Positions 46,201-58,853 of a stretch of DNA of 64,000 bases are shown piece by piece; the first letter of the stretch is position 1; each line of letters begins with the position of its first letter. Origin of the DNA: Hydractinia symbiolongicarpus. Taxonomy: Eukaryota; Cnidaria; Hydrozoa; Anthoathecata; Hydractiniidae. Location: assembly GCF_029227915.1 (NCBI RefSeq), contig NC_079875.1:17849001-17913000 (forward strand), given 5' to 3'. A model generated the notes under the pieces. That model was not told where the DNA came from and ran no database searches. It saw only the letters and a program-made list of their open reading frames with translations. Position numbers and translations under genes: made by a program.

Positions 46201-49200
46201 TGATCATCTTTTTACATATTAAGCACATGCACGAACTTGTCAAATTTTACAAATAGCTTTCACTTATCAATACGTGCTTTCCATCAACATAAATAAAATA
46301 ACATTACAACGAACTAGTAGAATATATTTTGTCCTTTTTAACTTACAAAAAAATGTCAGAAAAAAATAGCCATTGGTAACTATAAAGACTAACATAAATG
46401 TTAGATATTCAGTTTTTGGCTTGATGTTCATAGTCGTAAATGGTATATAGTCATAAGCGATTGAAGTTGTCAATCCTCCTTAGCACCGATTTTACAAAAT
46501 TTACAAGTTGCCATCTGATTCGAAGCAGTCAAAACTAATGAAAAATAAAATTTTTATTTGTCTTTGTTTTAAGTCTGCCATTTCTTTTTAGTCTCATTTA
46601 TTCAAAAAGTCTGCACCTTCTGAAGTAGAATATATAATTTTGGGGTTAGAATTACTTTATCTTTGGAATGCGTTACCACAATGTTCTGAAGAAGGACTTC
46701 GCAAGATGTTACTTGGTAAGTATTTCTGCGGTTTGCAATTCGAATATTTTCACGTTATATTTATTTTCGTTATATGAATTGTTTTAAATTTTGCACTTAC
46801 AAAGTATATAATATCTGTTTTTCTGAATTTAGAGTTGAACAAGTGTGAATCACCGGGTATGCAACCGTTGAAATCCTTAATTATGGGTTCCATTTTTTCT
46901 ATACTTGGCGACATGCAAAATTCGTTAATGGTATGGTTTCCAAAAATTAGTCGTGTTCTCAAGCATGCTGCTAAGACTCACGTGTGTAATGTTTCACTTC
47001 ACTTTTCTCCTGTAGCATCTACATACGGCTTCATGTAAAACTGACACCAAAGCTACCGATCCTCATGTGATTCCGTACGCGCTTTATGAATTAGCGGTTA
47101 TACAAATTCAAAAAGAGGAGGTAAGGAAATTTAATACTTCCAAAAAGAAATTCGAAATAAAAATTCAATGTGCTTAAGGTTCAAAAACTGGAAAACATTT
47201 AAATTGCTATGAAATCCGAGAAAGGTCATTTTGAAAAAAGTGATACAAAAAGCATTTCAAGAAATCTTTGAGGAAGATCCAACATAAATGTATCTCTTTA
47301 TAATTCTGTCTGTCTGAGACCGACAAAGTAGATGTGTTATTTTTCCTTAAGAAATAACCTTATTTTGCTAAACTTTTAGTTTTGTATGTTTTGCAAAATC
47401 CTTTACTTAATTTAAAAAAATAAATTTATAAAAGTTAAGGTAATTAAATTTGATTGTTTTCTCAATGCACTTGCCTCTGTTATTAATAAAATTCACGTCC
47501 CTATTCGGTCAGGGGCGGGTGCCCCCCCCCCTCTGACGTTTTTTTTATAACTCCTTATTTCTTTGTTATATGGCTATGATACTTACTGAGTTTCAATATT
47601 TATCTATTAGAAACCTGCGTGCTAAATTTTTAGGTCCCATAACTTTCAGAGGCTTTGATATTGGCCATTACTCGAAACTACCCCCAAAAATCTCTATGAA
47701 ACCCTTATAATGGGGAAAATATAATAACTCATGTTAGGATTATCCTTAGAACTTGAAACTTGTAACACAACTTTGTTTCATCAAGAAGAATCATTTTGGA
47801 TAATTCGAATACGTGACTAATCCGATTTTGTCGGGTGTTACTCAAAAATCGGAAAAACGGATTTTCGGCCAATTTTTCGCAATTTGTTGTGCGATCCATG
47901 TAAAAACCAGAAGATATGTTAAATAACTTTTATTTGGCTTTCAGAAACTTCAAACAGAATGTAAAAAATCGATCTAGAACAAAAGTAATTAAATTTTAAG
48001 CAGATAGTGGCATTTTTACCAAATTTGAAGCTTCTTATGACGTCACAGAAATTGTGCTGACGCAAGCAAAAATTTATTGCTGCCATTTTGTTCCTTTTAT
48101 GACATACTATAAGTGTGCCGAATTTGATTTAATTTGAACAACCCTATGAAAAGTTATTGAGGGGGGGGGGCGGGGGCGGGGGCGGTCATAGTATGTGCGA
48201 AAAACCCCGGACCGAATAGGGTTAAATTTAAGTTATCGTGACGAGTTCAAAAACAACAGTAAAATAAGTCTTTGTCGATTTTTCCACCGGTTTAAAAAAT
48301 ACTTTCGCAGTAATCTAGCTTCGATTTTCGTGAAAGTTAACTCAACGGTTTTTATCAAACGTTTTATTGAAAATGGCGAGCAAAAAGAAATTTACCATAG
48401 CAGTTTACGTGATTTTTTGAGAAAAATTGAAAGGAGTTATTCCCTGGAGAAATTGCAGTTGTAGCCTAATGTTATGTTAAGGAAAAAAATTTGGGCCAAG
48501 GGGAGTGTGTATCCTTAGGTGGGAATTGTTTGGAGGCTAGTATCCCGGGGTAAGTGTGTGCGGGGTAAAGTTTGTGCGGGGTAAAATATGTGCGGAGTAG
48601 TTATTTTATAACATCTTTCAATTAATGCAGTGTTTACTTCGGTGGCCATCAGTACACTGTCTACAGAATTTGTAAGTGTCATCCATGATCCATCCATCGT
48701 GTGCTGGGCTTATTCTTCTGTTCAGTACGGATTTTCACAAGTTCCCTGTTTCGAATTTGAGCAATGGTAAAATTTTGTGTATGAAAATGAACTGTGCGTC
48801 TTCAAACTGGCTGCATTCTTTGTCATTTTTTCTATGTAGTATTTCTCTCATTATACTTTTAGAATTTTGAAAAAGGAAGAGAAATTCTGCACAAGGTGAA
48901 GGTAAGAGTTTTTCATGTCTGAATGATTATTGTCCAAATTACATAAAGTAGGGAGTTGGACTCTAACGTTTGTGTGGTCTGCTACACCATTCTAAAAATT
49001 ATTGGCGATTTATAGGCGTAAGGGAGTTAGGTTGATTGTGTTTAGCTTTTTTTATGCTATCTATTTTATTCTATTTTAGGATACCTATTCCGGTTACGAT
49101 TTCGAGAATCGGTTGAACTTTCGATTGCATGCAGCATTAAATAATTTGGATGATCGAGATGATTTATCACGTGCTCAGAGTAAACTTGCTGCTCCAGCTT

Positions 49201-49214
49201 TGGACGGTTTATAG
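40224..49214 (+). CDS. TTC39C: Tetratricopeptide repeat protein 39C-like
   Basis: Sixteen exons join in frame: 40224-40396, 41478-41526, 41708-41918, 42225-42358, 42778-43007, 43162-43232, 43788-43885, 44463-44556, 44679-44733, 45010-45062, 45485-45591, 46592-46715, 46833-46930, 47016-47120, 48863-48901 and 49080-49214. They give 1776 nt, or 591 residues (about 583 in human). Landmarks shared with TTC39C are GINVLLNGGVGHAEQLFKKF, AAMTFEDEKMEHAL, RMIIWADCELFLAFLMFLKQ, LLWYHTVVRPFFALD-like LLWYHTVVRPFCALDG, RLKSQSRWSEAYYTYL, ELLYLWNALPQC and the C-terminal SGYDFENRL...HAALNNL. The IML2/TTC39 family has N- and C-terminal helical halves with TPR-like repeats. Its biochemical role is poorly defined, with links to lipid and ciliary biology in vertebrates. 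The ATG opens a short Ser/Asn-rich lead. Introns hold a satellite and two transposons. Confidence 0.95.
40762..40923. repeat. Two-copy tandem duplication in TTC39C intron 1
   Basis: Units of about 80 bases start GGCAA(A/T)GCCAT(G/A)TCCA and end AAGCTTTTT. They lie head to tail with roughly 80 percent identity. No coding potential. Confidence 0.65.
43258..43619. mobile_element. TTAA-flanked MITE, copy 1, in TTC39C intron 6
   Basis: The 362-bp non-coding element shares most of its length with 56177-56538. It starts AGGGGCTATGGAATGATTTA and ends TTAATACCT. It is flanked by TTAA on the left and CTAA (one change) on the right. A TTAA target and an AGG start fit Kolobok or piggyBac-derived MITEs. 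Subterminal words include TTATACACACTTTAGAACCA. Confidence 0.75.
45658..46256. repeat. 100-bp tandem satellite, six copies, TTC39C intron 11
   Basis: Units begin at 45658, 45757, 45857, 45957, 46057 and 46157, with almost no divergence except in the last. Each unit contains the palindrome GTTCAATTTTTGAAC, the words CCTACGTA and ATGATCAT, and ends ATTTTACAAATATC. G/C alternation at one site (CAAAGTTG/CAAACTTG) marks every second unit, which suggests a 200-bp higher-order step. Confidence 0.95.
47499..48221. mobile_element. CCCTATTCGG element (piggyBac-like MITE), TTC39C intron 14
   Basis: The 723-bp non-coding element has inverted termini CCCTATTCGGTC (47499-47510) and GACCGAATAGGG (48210-48221). 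The right end abuts TTAA (48222-48225), while the left TTAA is lost. Just inside the ends are a C11-12 run on the left and G-rich runs (G11, then CGGGGGCGGGGGC) on the right, which are complementary. Its interior recurs inverted at 22233-22565. CCC termini next to TTAA suggest piggyBac mobilisation. Confidence 0.75.
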
Positions 49215-50526
49215 AAAGTAGATAATTTATTACAGTTTTCAGGGTTTTTTTTCAACGGAAAAAAGTTGTTCGATACATCTCGATATGGCTACATCAAGTC
49301 ATATTTTAAAACAACTCCAGTCTCCAGTTTTTTGTGACAAACAAAATTAGCAAACATCATTCAATTCTCTCTGCAAAGCAAGAATTTCTATACACAACGG
49401 CAGTTTTCCTCTATTTCTTCAGAGTTTGGTACATGGTCAATGATTTTTATGTTTTGACTAGTGTAAATATTATGCCACTTTGATGACTTTTTAAATGATC
49501 CTTATAGAGTTTCATTGTCGTTTAGACACGAAACTCGACTAGCAAACAAACAGTCTAAGCTTCCAAACTTGTATTATATAAAATAATATTAAAAAAAAAT
49601 AATATTATGAAATAATATTATAGAAAAATCTCTATTAAAAAATCCTTTCTAAAAACAAATTTTATTTCAAATTGCAACATGAATCTGCAAATACAATATA
49701 TAAAATGTGGGATCACGTAAACTAAAAACAAAGAGAAATCAAAGTTCGGAGGAATAAAGTTGTTATATATTTCAAGTTTGGTGAAAACATATTTTGCGTT
49801 TTTCAACAAACATGACCAAACTCGCTTACAAAAAGATTGCTTCCATTTATGCTTTAATCTCCAAACATGGTTTGTAAGAATTTTTTTTAAATTAAAATTG
49901 AAAGATGGATTGAAAAGTTGTTTTTTTAATTTATCAAGTTAAGGAGATAGAAGCATTAATACATTGTTTTTATTGGGGTCGATCATAAAAAAGAGGGGAA
50001 ACAGCTTTGAGCACATGGGGTTGATAAAGTATGTACAAATATTTAAATATTTTTGAATAAAGAGAATTGGAAAATTTAATTTATGTTAGTATGGAAATAT
50101 ATATACATATCAAGTAAACGTGTTTGGTACTTTTTTACGACAAGCTCTTCTCTGTTAAGATAACACTTCCAAGCTAAATTTTTATTATTTGATGAATTAT
50201 ACCTCTTCATTTTTCAGAAATCACAGTTTGAAATTTTTGAACGTAAATTTATAAAATAATTAAGAAATATAGCCTACTATACCTTAGTTCTCATAAAAAA
50301 GACGTTTATATACTTTTCATAATATGCTTAGGTAAATTAAAAATATAATTTTCCGAAAACTTCCTAATTGCTCTAATGTTCATTTATAAAACTGTCCGAT
50401 AGTGTCACAAGAAATATCATCAGCAATTTTCTCATTCTAAATGTTTGTAAAATGTACATTTTTTATAAAACAATGTGTAGTATGACTTTTAAAATTGCGT
50501 ATGCAAATAAAAAAGTAATTTATTAG
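49215..50526. other. Convergent spacer between TTC39C and ankyrin copy B
   Basis: 3' flanks of two convergent genes. Very AT-rich, with no coding sequence, RNA or element recognised. Confidence 0.5.
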
Positions 50527-50999
50527 TTAGTTATTATTCATTCGATGTTCTTGTAATAAACGTTTGATAGTGCCATTACAAGCAACATCATAAGCAGTTT
50601 GACCATAAATGTTTCGTATATCCACATCGATATTTGGTACAGACAACAACAATTTCAAACATTCAGTATAACTATTATAAGATGCATCATGTAATGGTGT
50701 GTCATTGTCATTGTCTACGTTGTTAATGCTTGTGACATCGTGATTAATTAAAACATTTAAAACACCATGATGACCATAATATGCACCGTAGTGATATGCA
50801 TTATGTTCATATACATTCACAGCATACACATCACCACCAGCATCAATCAAACACTTCACTATTAATGGATTGTTGTAAAGTGCAGCTTGTATCAACAGTG
50901 TGGTTTTATTATCACCTCTCATTTCAACGATAGTTGGATCATCAATAAGAATTGCTTGCAACATCTTGACATCACCATTTTTAACGACTATTTCAAGTT
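50527..50999 (-). CDS. Ankyrin-repeat protein, 3' exon (family copy B)
   Basis: The exon starts after a GTTTAG acceptor in the same phase as copy A and runs 473 bases to a stop, ending LLQEHRMNNN. About 157 residues form four ankyrin-type repeats: TLLIQAALYNNPLIVKCLID, NAYHYGAYYGHHGVLNVLIN, TPLHDASYNSYTECLKLLLS and a cap TAYDVACNGTIKRLL. Most positions match copy A, with differences scattered rather than framebreaking, so both have stayed open since duplication. The 5' exon is not identified. Protein-binding role expected, partner unknown. Confidence 0.8.
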
Positions 51000-51859
51000 C
51001 TAAACATTAGTTATGTCGTAATAATTGGAAACGAAACGTAATGACAAGGGTGTAAACTTATAATATTGCCACGAAATACATTTTTCTCGCTTGTTTGGAG
51101 TGGTAAAATTAATTTGCACTGGATGAAATAGGGCCAGAACCCTATAGACAGCACCCTAAAAAAAATCTGCTTCTTGGTGGATACTCGATACAATGGTAAA
51201 GATTTCTTCACACTTGTTCAGCGATCAGGTAAAGAAGTGTACTTTTTTACGATCACATCCGAAGGATGACACTATGCAGATTATGACAGAAATAATGCTA
51301 ACTAACAAAAACTACGATAATGCATGAACACATGAATGAACTACTTAAAGTGTTTGTTCAAAATTGAAGTTAAAATTGTATCTTATGTGCAAGGATTGAG
51401 CGCAATTAATTATAGAACAACAGAATGGTAGATTGATTGTTAACTTGTGTTATTTTATTGTTGTATTGAGGGAGGTTTAATAAGAGTTGCAAACTTGATA
51501 ATCAGAATTTTTTAAGTTGCTCCTATAAATGTACTTGCAAACGTACATTTGACAGCTTTAAGGGAGTTGATATTCATATGTACTCTTGTAACCGAAAGCA
51601 AAGTCATTATAACAGACGTGTTAATAACAGTTTGACCATTGATGTGGCATGTGATTATGATGAAGACGTGAAAACCATCAACTGCGCTGAAACTTTATGC
51701 CCAGAGAAAGAAATGTCAACTGGAATATATTTCAGAAAGTTTTATCAAACTTTCCGAAATTCACCGAGCGAGAGCATTTAACATCCAATTCCATTGTAAA
51801 CAATCTTACATGCGATGTGTTTACAATGCTTACGATGAAACGATATTTTAGATGAAAAA
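51000..51859. other. Unassigned region upstream of ankyrin copy B
   Basis: It should contain the 5' exon and promoter of copy B on -, but neither can be pointed to. A + frame at 51578-51781 (RVNNSLTIDVACDYDEDV) has no recognisable domain. It may be the eroded start of the neighbouring retroelement. Confidence 0.35.
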
Positions 51860-52750
51860 TTTATTTTTATTACCATCAGGGAAAGCATCTAAATTATTTA
51901 TAATTAAGCTATCTTTCTGGATTGATCAATTTAATCGTGACACGAAATTCCATCGAATCAGGTTATAAGTACTTATGATTCAAATTTTCTCCTTCAAAAA
52001 CCATCGAGGGAGATCAAAGCAAAAGAACACAATTCAAATTTATCTGAACTGTTTCAACTTTGGAAAGACGGTAAGATTTATTTTATTTAAGAATTATTAC
52101 TAAATGAAGGATGCACAATTTGTGCTAGCAAAAAACGACACAAATAAAACACACCAAAAACCTTTGCAAAGCTAATGATGCAGGGAAAGATTTCTGCTGC
52201 ATTGAAACTTTTATCTGATGATGATAATCAGGGGGTTTTACCTCCAACAGATGAAACGATTCACGAATTGGAGAATAACCATCCAAAGTCAGCATCTGCT
52301 TAAGTTGAAACATTGCTTCAAGGTCCAGTACCAGAAGTTCACAATTTCTATTTTGATAACACCAATACTGACATGATTAAGAAAGCTGCTCGCCAGACAA
52401 AGGGCGCTCCGGGTCCATCAAAATTCGACGCAGAACAATTTAGAAACATTCTATGTAGCAATAAATACAAGAATAAAGGGTGGTAATTTTGCGAACACAT
52501 TGCTTCTATGGCAAAAAAATTAGCCACTGAAATCATACGTTGCAACTTTTTCCGTTGGACAAAAATCCTGGTATTCCATCAACAGTAAAGTGTTAAGCTG
52601 GGTACTAATAAGTAATATCCGAGCAACTGCTGGTCTGTTACAAGTAGCAACTGGACTAGAAAGTGATGCCGAAGCAGCAATACACCCTATGCGTGAAATC
52701 TTTGAACATCAAGACTGTGATGCTGTTAAAAAAAGTTTAAAAGTTGTGGA
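51860..52750 (+). pseudogene. Reverse-transcriptase polyprotein remnant (cnidarian retroelement type)
   Basis: Readable blocks across frameshifts and stops are LLPSGKASKLF, LFQLWKDGKI, GKISAALKLLSDDDNQGVLP and MIKKAARQTKGAPGPSKFDA. Further on come FRNILCSNKYKNKG and ATAGLLQVATGLESDAEAAI followed by HPMREIFEHQDCDAV. The order (GK box, LWKDGK, GVLPP, TKGxxGPSxxDA, GxEAAIHxMRxIF) is that of a reverse-transcriptase family I recall as abundant in cnidarians. The catalytic DD region that should come next is cut off near the microsatellite. Element class (LINE or DIRS-like) is not decided here. Confidence 0.7.
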
Positions 52751-52882
52751 GTGTTAAGGATTGATAGTATTGGAATAATATTTGAGCAAGTATGAAATAT
52801 TCACGCTATTATATACTATTCGTTAGCCCGTTGAAAATCCACGGGTTCGCCCGTCCTTTTTATACAGCATTGCGTGCTTCTC

Positions 52883-53884
<1,002 letters not shown>

Positions 53885-55662
53885 TCAAAGATTAAAATTC
53901 TGTTGTTGTTCTCCAAAACGAGGTTTTACATCTTGTTTCTCGTACTCTATAAAATACAACACAAATTTTTAGAATTGACGCAATTGACGTTAATACGTTG
54001 ATTATTAAAAATGAAAAACTTTCAACTAAGTACATTAAATCAGTCGTTAATTGGGAATGTTTTGGTCGAGTTTCAACTTCATCAATCAAGTTTTCATAAA
54101 TAGAACATTCACTGGGATCTACACCAACAGTGGTGACGTCATCAATTGAAATTTTCATTCCGCCCAACAGGTTTGCTGAAAAATCTACTTTTTTCATTTG
54201 ATGAAGATGTGAATTGAATTTTGGGATAGTTTTTGGAAGAGAGGATAGCCTGCGAAGTTGTCGTTCAATTTCCAACTTTTCAGCAACTAACTCAAAATGA
54301 GATTTTAAATTGAAAGTTTGAACGTATTCTGTAAGTTCTTGTACTTTCTTATCACCAACGAAATCATCACAAATCAATTTTGCTTTAAATTCTTTAGATT
54401 TTTTTATCGAATATCCGCAATAGATCTTCTTCTTCTTTATTTAACATTTTGAGATATTCTTCTAGTCGTTTTAACTTCCTATCTTTTAATTTTAGAAGAA
54501 ATACTTCTCTTTCTTTCTCCAAATTTGTTAGAGCGTCACCGTATTTCCTTGTTAATTCTTCCCACACTCCCTTTGTTTCATCGAATGAAGTGATACATGT
54601 ACATTGGAACCACTTTTCGTTTCCAGACCAATCTCATCTATTGATTTGATTCTGTGATTCTTACGTTGTCTGTGTGTGCAATACACACAGGTAAACAAAT
54701 TTGCACAGTCAATACAGATAAATTTTGCAAGAGAGTTGTGTTGTTTACACAATGGTTGGAGCTCTTGCAATTTTTGATTAAAAATGACATTGGTGTATGA
54801 TTTGCTGAAACAAGAATGAAGGTTTTGACATTTTTTACAGGTCTTTAAACTGCATGTTGTACAGAAATAGCCGATTATCTGCTTGCATTCTTCACTTTGT
54901 TGACATATAGGTTTAACATTTTCACCAGGTGACCTATGTATAAAATAATATCATTGTTTTAACGAAAACATTCTATATAACCAAAATATATATCCTTATA
55001 TTTCATATTATTAAGATTCTTGACATATGCTATACATTTTTTTATAACGACCATGATCTGCTATTGTTCTTAATTTGTTCTTATATTTTGAACACTTGTA
55101 TTTGATAAATTATGATCTAATATAAAATTTCTAAAAATCTAATTATAAAATTATAATCTAATATAAAATTTCTGCTTGAAAATATCATTTTCCTATGTTT
55201 GCTATTTTTTATAATTGTTTTCTTGTTTTTATGTTCTACCCGTTCCAAACCACATTTGCGTATAGGTAGGTCGAACTGAAATGTTAGGGATTAAAAACTT
55301 TTGCAAAATTATGATATTTTTATGCGCTTTTGTTAAGAATAGACATTCGTGAGAAAAGTACTGAATGAGCGTTTTTTCAGTATCATGTGCATAAAATTAA
55401 CTTACACTTCGTCCAAAATGCTAGTTAGTATGAACATCTGCATTAACGAAGATGTTGTTTGTTCCTTAGTTATTGTTGTCTTTTTAGTACATCTCACTGG
55501 ACAAGGCAGTTCAGCACTTCCATCTTCCATAAACACCAAAATGCCGTCTAAATAATCTTGGCAATAAGTATGCCCGCAGTTTAGATGTTTCGGTTGATGA
55601 TAGGTGTTTGAACAAATCTTGCATTCCGACATTGCAGCAAGCCGAACTTTTGATAAAGCCAT
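53885..55662 (-). pseudogene. TRIM-like RING/B-box gene, broken (copy 3)
   Basis: Exon 1 is 55662-55406 (257 bases, identical in length and phase to the intact gene), starting MALSKVRLAAMSECKIC. Exon 2 starts at 54933 and carries both B-boxes. The last segment ends NFNL at 53885. Damage: a zinc-ligand cysteine of the RING is tyrosine (CGHTYCQDY). One base is lost near 54610-54625, which shifts the frame into a stop, and one A is gained near 54400, which restores it. The donor of exon 2 is eroded (GAAAGTTTTT in place of GGTAAG). The coiled-coil and C-terminal parts remain highly similar to the intact copy. Confidence 0.85.
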
Positions 55663-56176
55663 TTTATTACAGAAACTCAAAACCCTTTTAAACATAAAAA
55701 TATTTCACATCATCGTATCATTTTTATTCATGTTGAGTGAGAATGTTCAGTATATTTATTGGTGGACAGCTTTCGACTTAAAGATGTTTTTGCTATACAC
55801 TAGAACATAAGATCTAATCTCACCACGCATTCTGATAAGAAGACACTGTTCCAGTAATTACTCACTGGAACAGTTGCAGTAAGTAGGGTTTAGAAATATG
55901 CAAGTAATTTACAACATATATGCAAACAATGACAATAAATTTCGTGTGAAAAAGTATAACACTAAGATAAATACTTTACAACAATATTTCTATTGTTGCC
56001 ATACAACGTATTTGCTTTTACAAGATCTTCAACGTGGAAACCTTTAAGGCACTCCGTTGTTTGTGTTTTTGTAAGAGATTTTTGTCAAAATAGCACGTCA
56101 TCTAAATCTTTCACAGTCATCAAATTTTTACTCCTCATAGGGCGTTATATAATGTACAGTCCTAGTAATCTGTTAA
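55663..56176. other. Flank of TRIM-like copy 3
   Basis: Upstream region of the pseudogene. A short inverted pair CACTGTTCCAGTAATTACTC / CACTGGAACAGT lies around 55845-55874. Nothing else recognised. Confidence 0.4.
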
Positions 56177-56538
56177 AGGTGCTACGGAATGATTCAATAG
56201 GCTGAATCCCTGCACATTTTAAAGAATGGCGTGTAATAAACGGACCACTCAAAAGGTGTATGTGCAAGAATTATACACACTTTAGAACCACATAGACGTC
56301 CAGACAACCTGTTTATGAATAATCAATTTTTTATTATAAATTTGCTACCTTTTTATTTTTATTTCTTAAACAAAAAAAAATTCCGTCAATATTCTTTTTG
56401 ACGGCAGAATAAGCTACGATCTGTAATTATCAGGAAATTGAAAGTCTGTTTTCACGACGTAGCAGAGACAACAAGAGGAGCTAGCTGCATTTGTTAAAAA
56501 ATAATATGTTACTATCTTTAAGAAGGCAATTAATACCT
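56177..56538. mobile_element. TTAA-flanked MITE, copy 2
   Basis: It is 362 bp like copy 1, starts AGGTGCTACGGAATGATTCA, ends TTAATACCT, and has exact TTAA on both sides (56173-56176 and 56539-56542). The shared interior includes TTATACACACTTTAGAACCA. Equal length with scattered substitutions shows that both copies are full length. Confidence 0.8.
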
Positions 56539-56959
56539 TTAATAAGTTTTTTAAACCATCGTTGTTGTTGTTGCTTTGACTGGCTTTATATGCAATAAAC
56601 TTGTATGTTCTTATGCAAAATGTCGAAGGATATAGCTAGCTAATACAGAAAATTTAAAATTTATTTTACAGTTGAACTCATGTAATTCGAACTCCTATAA
56701 TTCAAATAATCATTTAAATCAAACGAATTTTCCGGTCCCGCCGAATTTTACTCTAAAATCCTTATAAGAAAACTCATATAATTCGAACTCTTGTAATTCG
56801 AAAAATCATGTAAATCGAACAGTTTTCTTAGTCCCGTGAGCAAATTTTGATCATGTAATTCGAATTTTCTTGTTTATTTATTTTTTACTTTAGTTGGTGT
56901 AAATTAGTATTTACCACTTACTATGTAAAACCAACTTTTAATAAATGAAATAATAATAA

Positions 56960-58167
56960 TAATACTTTAAAGGATCTGGAAAAGGGGCGCTTGAACGTAG
57001 ATGTAGATGTAGCCAAGAAATACAATATTCCCACTAGCACACTGGCAACCTGGAAGAAAAATAAGGAAAAAATAGAAACGCCAACGGAGGTTTAAAACAG
57101 ATACGACAAATTAAATGACGCTCCGTTTAAGTGGTTTAAATCAATGCGCGGAAACAACATCCCAATCAATGGTTCAATCTTGTCAGGAAAAACACAAAGA
57201 TTTGCGAAAGATTTTCAATATGAAGACTTCACGGCATCAAAATAAGTGGTTAAGAGGCCGGAAAGAGAGGTAAATTATATCCTATGTACCTTTACTGTAT
57301 TCGATCACTCTCGCGAATGTATCCCGTCATGAAAAATAGCCAGAACAATGAGGAATTTCAATCTTTTTATAGATATGGAATCATTTAGAAAGAGGTATCT
57401 AGCGAATCAGAGAAAGTCACCAAAGAGATGACAGCGCCATGGGAACAAACAACCCTCCTAACTATTCTTGCCAGGTACGATTTGAAGGACATCTTCAACG
57501 CGTATAAATTTGGTCTGTTTTACCAAGCACTGCCCTCTAAGTCTTTACATTTTCGTGGTAAATGTTGCGCAGGTGGAAAACATAGCAAAGTTTTTTACCA
57601 ATAGCGTTGGACGCAGCCATACCATGAGGCTGCGTCCAACGCTATTGGCAAAAAACTCCCGTTGTTTGTGATAGGAAAATCTGCAAAGCCGAGATGCATC
57701 AAGAACGTGCACAACCTTCCCTGTCGATACCGATCTCAAAATAAATCATGAATGGATGGAGTACTTTTTGAAGAGTAGGTACGAGAGCTCGACCGTCAAT
57801 TCGATTCGCAAGACAGAAAGATTACTCTAGTTGTCGACAATTGTCCTGCTCAGCCGGAAGTCACAGGATTAAAGGCGATCAATTTGCAATTTTTACCACC
57901 CACCACAACTTCTTGTACACAGCGCAAGGAACAAAGGGTTATCAGGTCGAGATTGTTGATGTTGATGCTAGCTCTGATGATAAAAGGATGACTGTCCTGA
58001 CGACGATCCAGTTTCACCACAGTCGCAGAGACTCTGAAGAAACTGACGTTGTTTGAGACCGATCCAAATTTTGATACTCTGCTGTCGCAAATGTCCGATA
58101 AGATCAACCATGGAAGATTGATTAACAGGAGACAGACCAAAATCATGGACTTTAATGAGAAATATTG
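56960..58167 (+). pseudogene. Tigger-type transposase (CENP-B HTH + DDE), degenerate
   Basis: Recognisable parts in order are DLEKGRLNVDV, VAKKYNIPTSTLATWKKNKE (N-terminal HTH) and FKWFKSMRGNNIPINGSILS (CENP-B second HTH). The DDE core follows: IFNAYKFGLFYQALPSK, AGGKHSK, KLPLFVIGKSAKPRCIKNVH and LVVDNCPAQP. The usual NADETGLFY reads NAYKFGLFY, so the first catalytic Asp is lost, while the second (VDN) remains. Frameshifts and stops occur throughout. A 28-bp inverted copy at 57591-57655 destroys the segment after GGKHSK. Confidence 0.88.
57591..57655. repeat. 28-bp near-perfect hairpin inside the Tigger gene
   Basis: Arms 57591-57618 and 57628-57655 match at 27 of 28 positions around a 9-base loop. 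The right arm encodes the expected family peptide (AASNAIGKK), and the left arm is its inverted copy and contains an in-frame TAG. Confidence 0.92.
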
Positions 58168-58780
58168 ATAATTAAAAATTGGTAACACTTGTTTTACATG
58201 AAAATAGCCACTTATTTCTCAAATACTACGCGTCGTTTTACTCCATAGGATGTTACAACATTGATAATTAATAGCGCCAAAATTCGGCCGAAAAAAGTCA
58301 AACTCCTATAATTCGAAACTCATGTAATTCGAACAAATTTTGAATCCCCTTGGAGATTCGAATTACATGAGTTCAACTGTATTGACTACTCCAGTTTATC
58401 AACCTGCTGTAAAATTTGATGAAAATAAATATGTTTGGTTGAATTAGTACAAATAATTATTCCACTGTTTTAATTTTACTTCCATCTCAAGGCTTACCAT
58501 ATAACCTTACCTTTCATCACATTTATTTTCACTAAACAGCTTTCTTGTGTTTGTACTAGGACCTCTCTTCTTATACGGGTAAAAAGTCTTTTCTTTCTTT
58601 GTCAGTTTTCCCAACCCTACCAATACAAGCCATTAACAGTCAAATAAATGTTAATGAAACAAGGACCTCCTTGATAAAATGGATACTAAATAATACACAC
58701 ATTAAAAAGCATATCGAATAAAAATGTACCCTAAAACTAAGTATCAACGTTTTATTAAAAACGCATTGCTGAAAAAGCAC

Positions 58781-58853
58781 AACCTCGTCCCCAGGGCATC
58801 TTGTATCTTTTCTGACCCTGGGACGGCAATACGAACATGGCTCTGGAAGAGGC
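58781..58853. repeat. CCTCGTCCCCAGGGC repeat, copy A
   Basis: A unit of about 72 bases from AACCTCGTCCCCAGGGCATC to GGAAGAGGC. It matches 61618-61689 in inverted orientation with only a few differences. CCCAGGG/CCCTGGG words inside allow a small hairpin. Confidence 0.8.

Larger units (their letters stand above)
56669..58379 (+). mobile_element. Tigger/pogo DNA transposon, full length, inactive
   Basis: Perfect 23-bp terminal inverted repeats, beginning CAGTTGAACTCATGTAATTC, sit between TA dinucleotides (56667-56668 and 58380-58381), the Tc1/mariner target. Extra TGTAATTCGAA-like subterminal repeats lie inside both ends (about 56680-56865 and 58300-58340). The element is 1711 bp and encodes a single CENP-B/Tigger-type transposase, now broken. 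The perfect termini alongside a wrecked gene suggest it could still have been mobilised in trans. Confidence 0.92.

Noticed and set aside
45658-46256. CRISPR-like array
   Set aside because: The 100-bp units are contiguous, with no unique spacers, and lie in a eukaryotic intron. It is a satellite.
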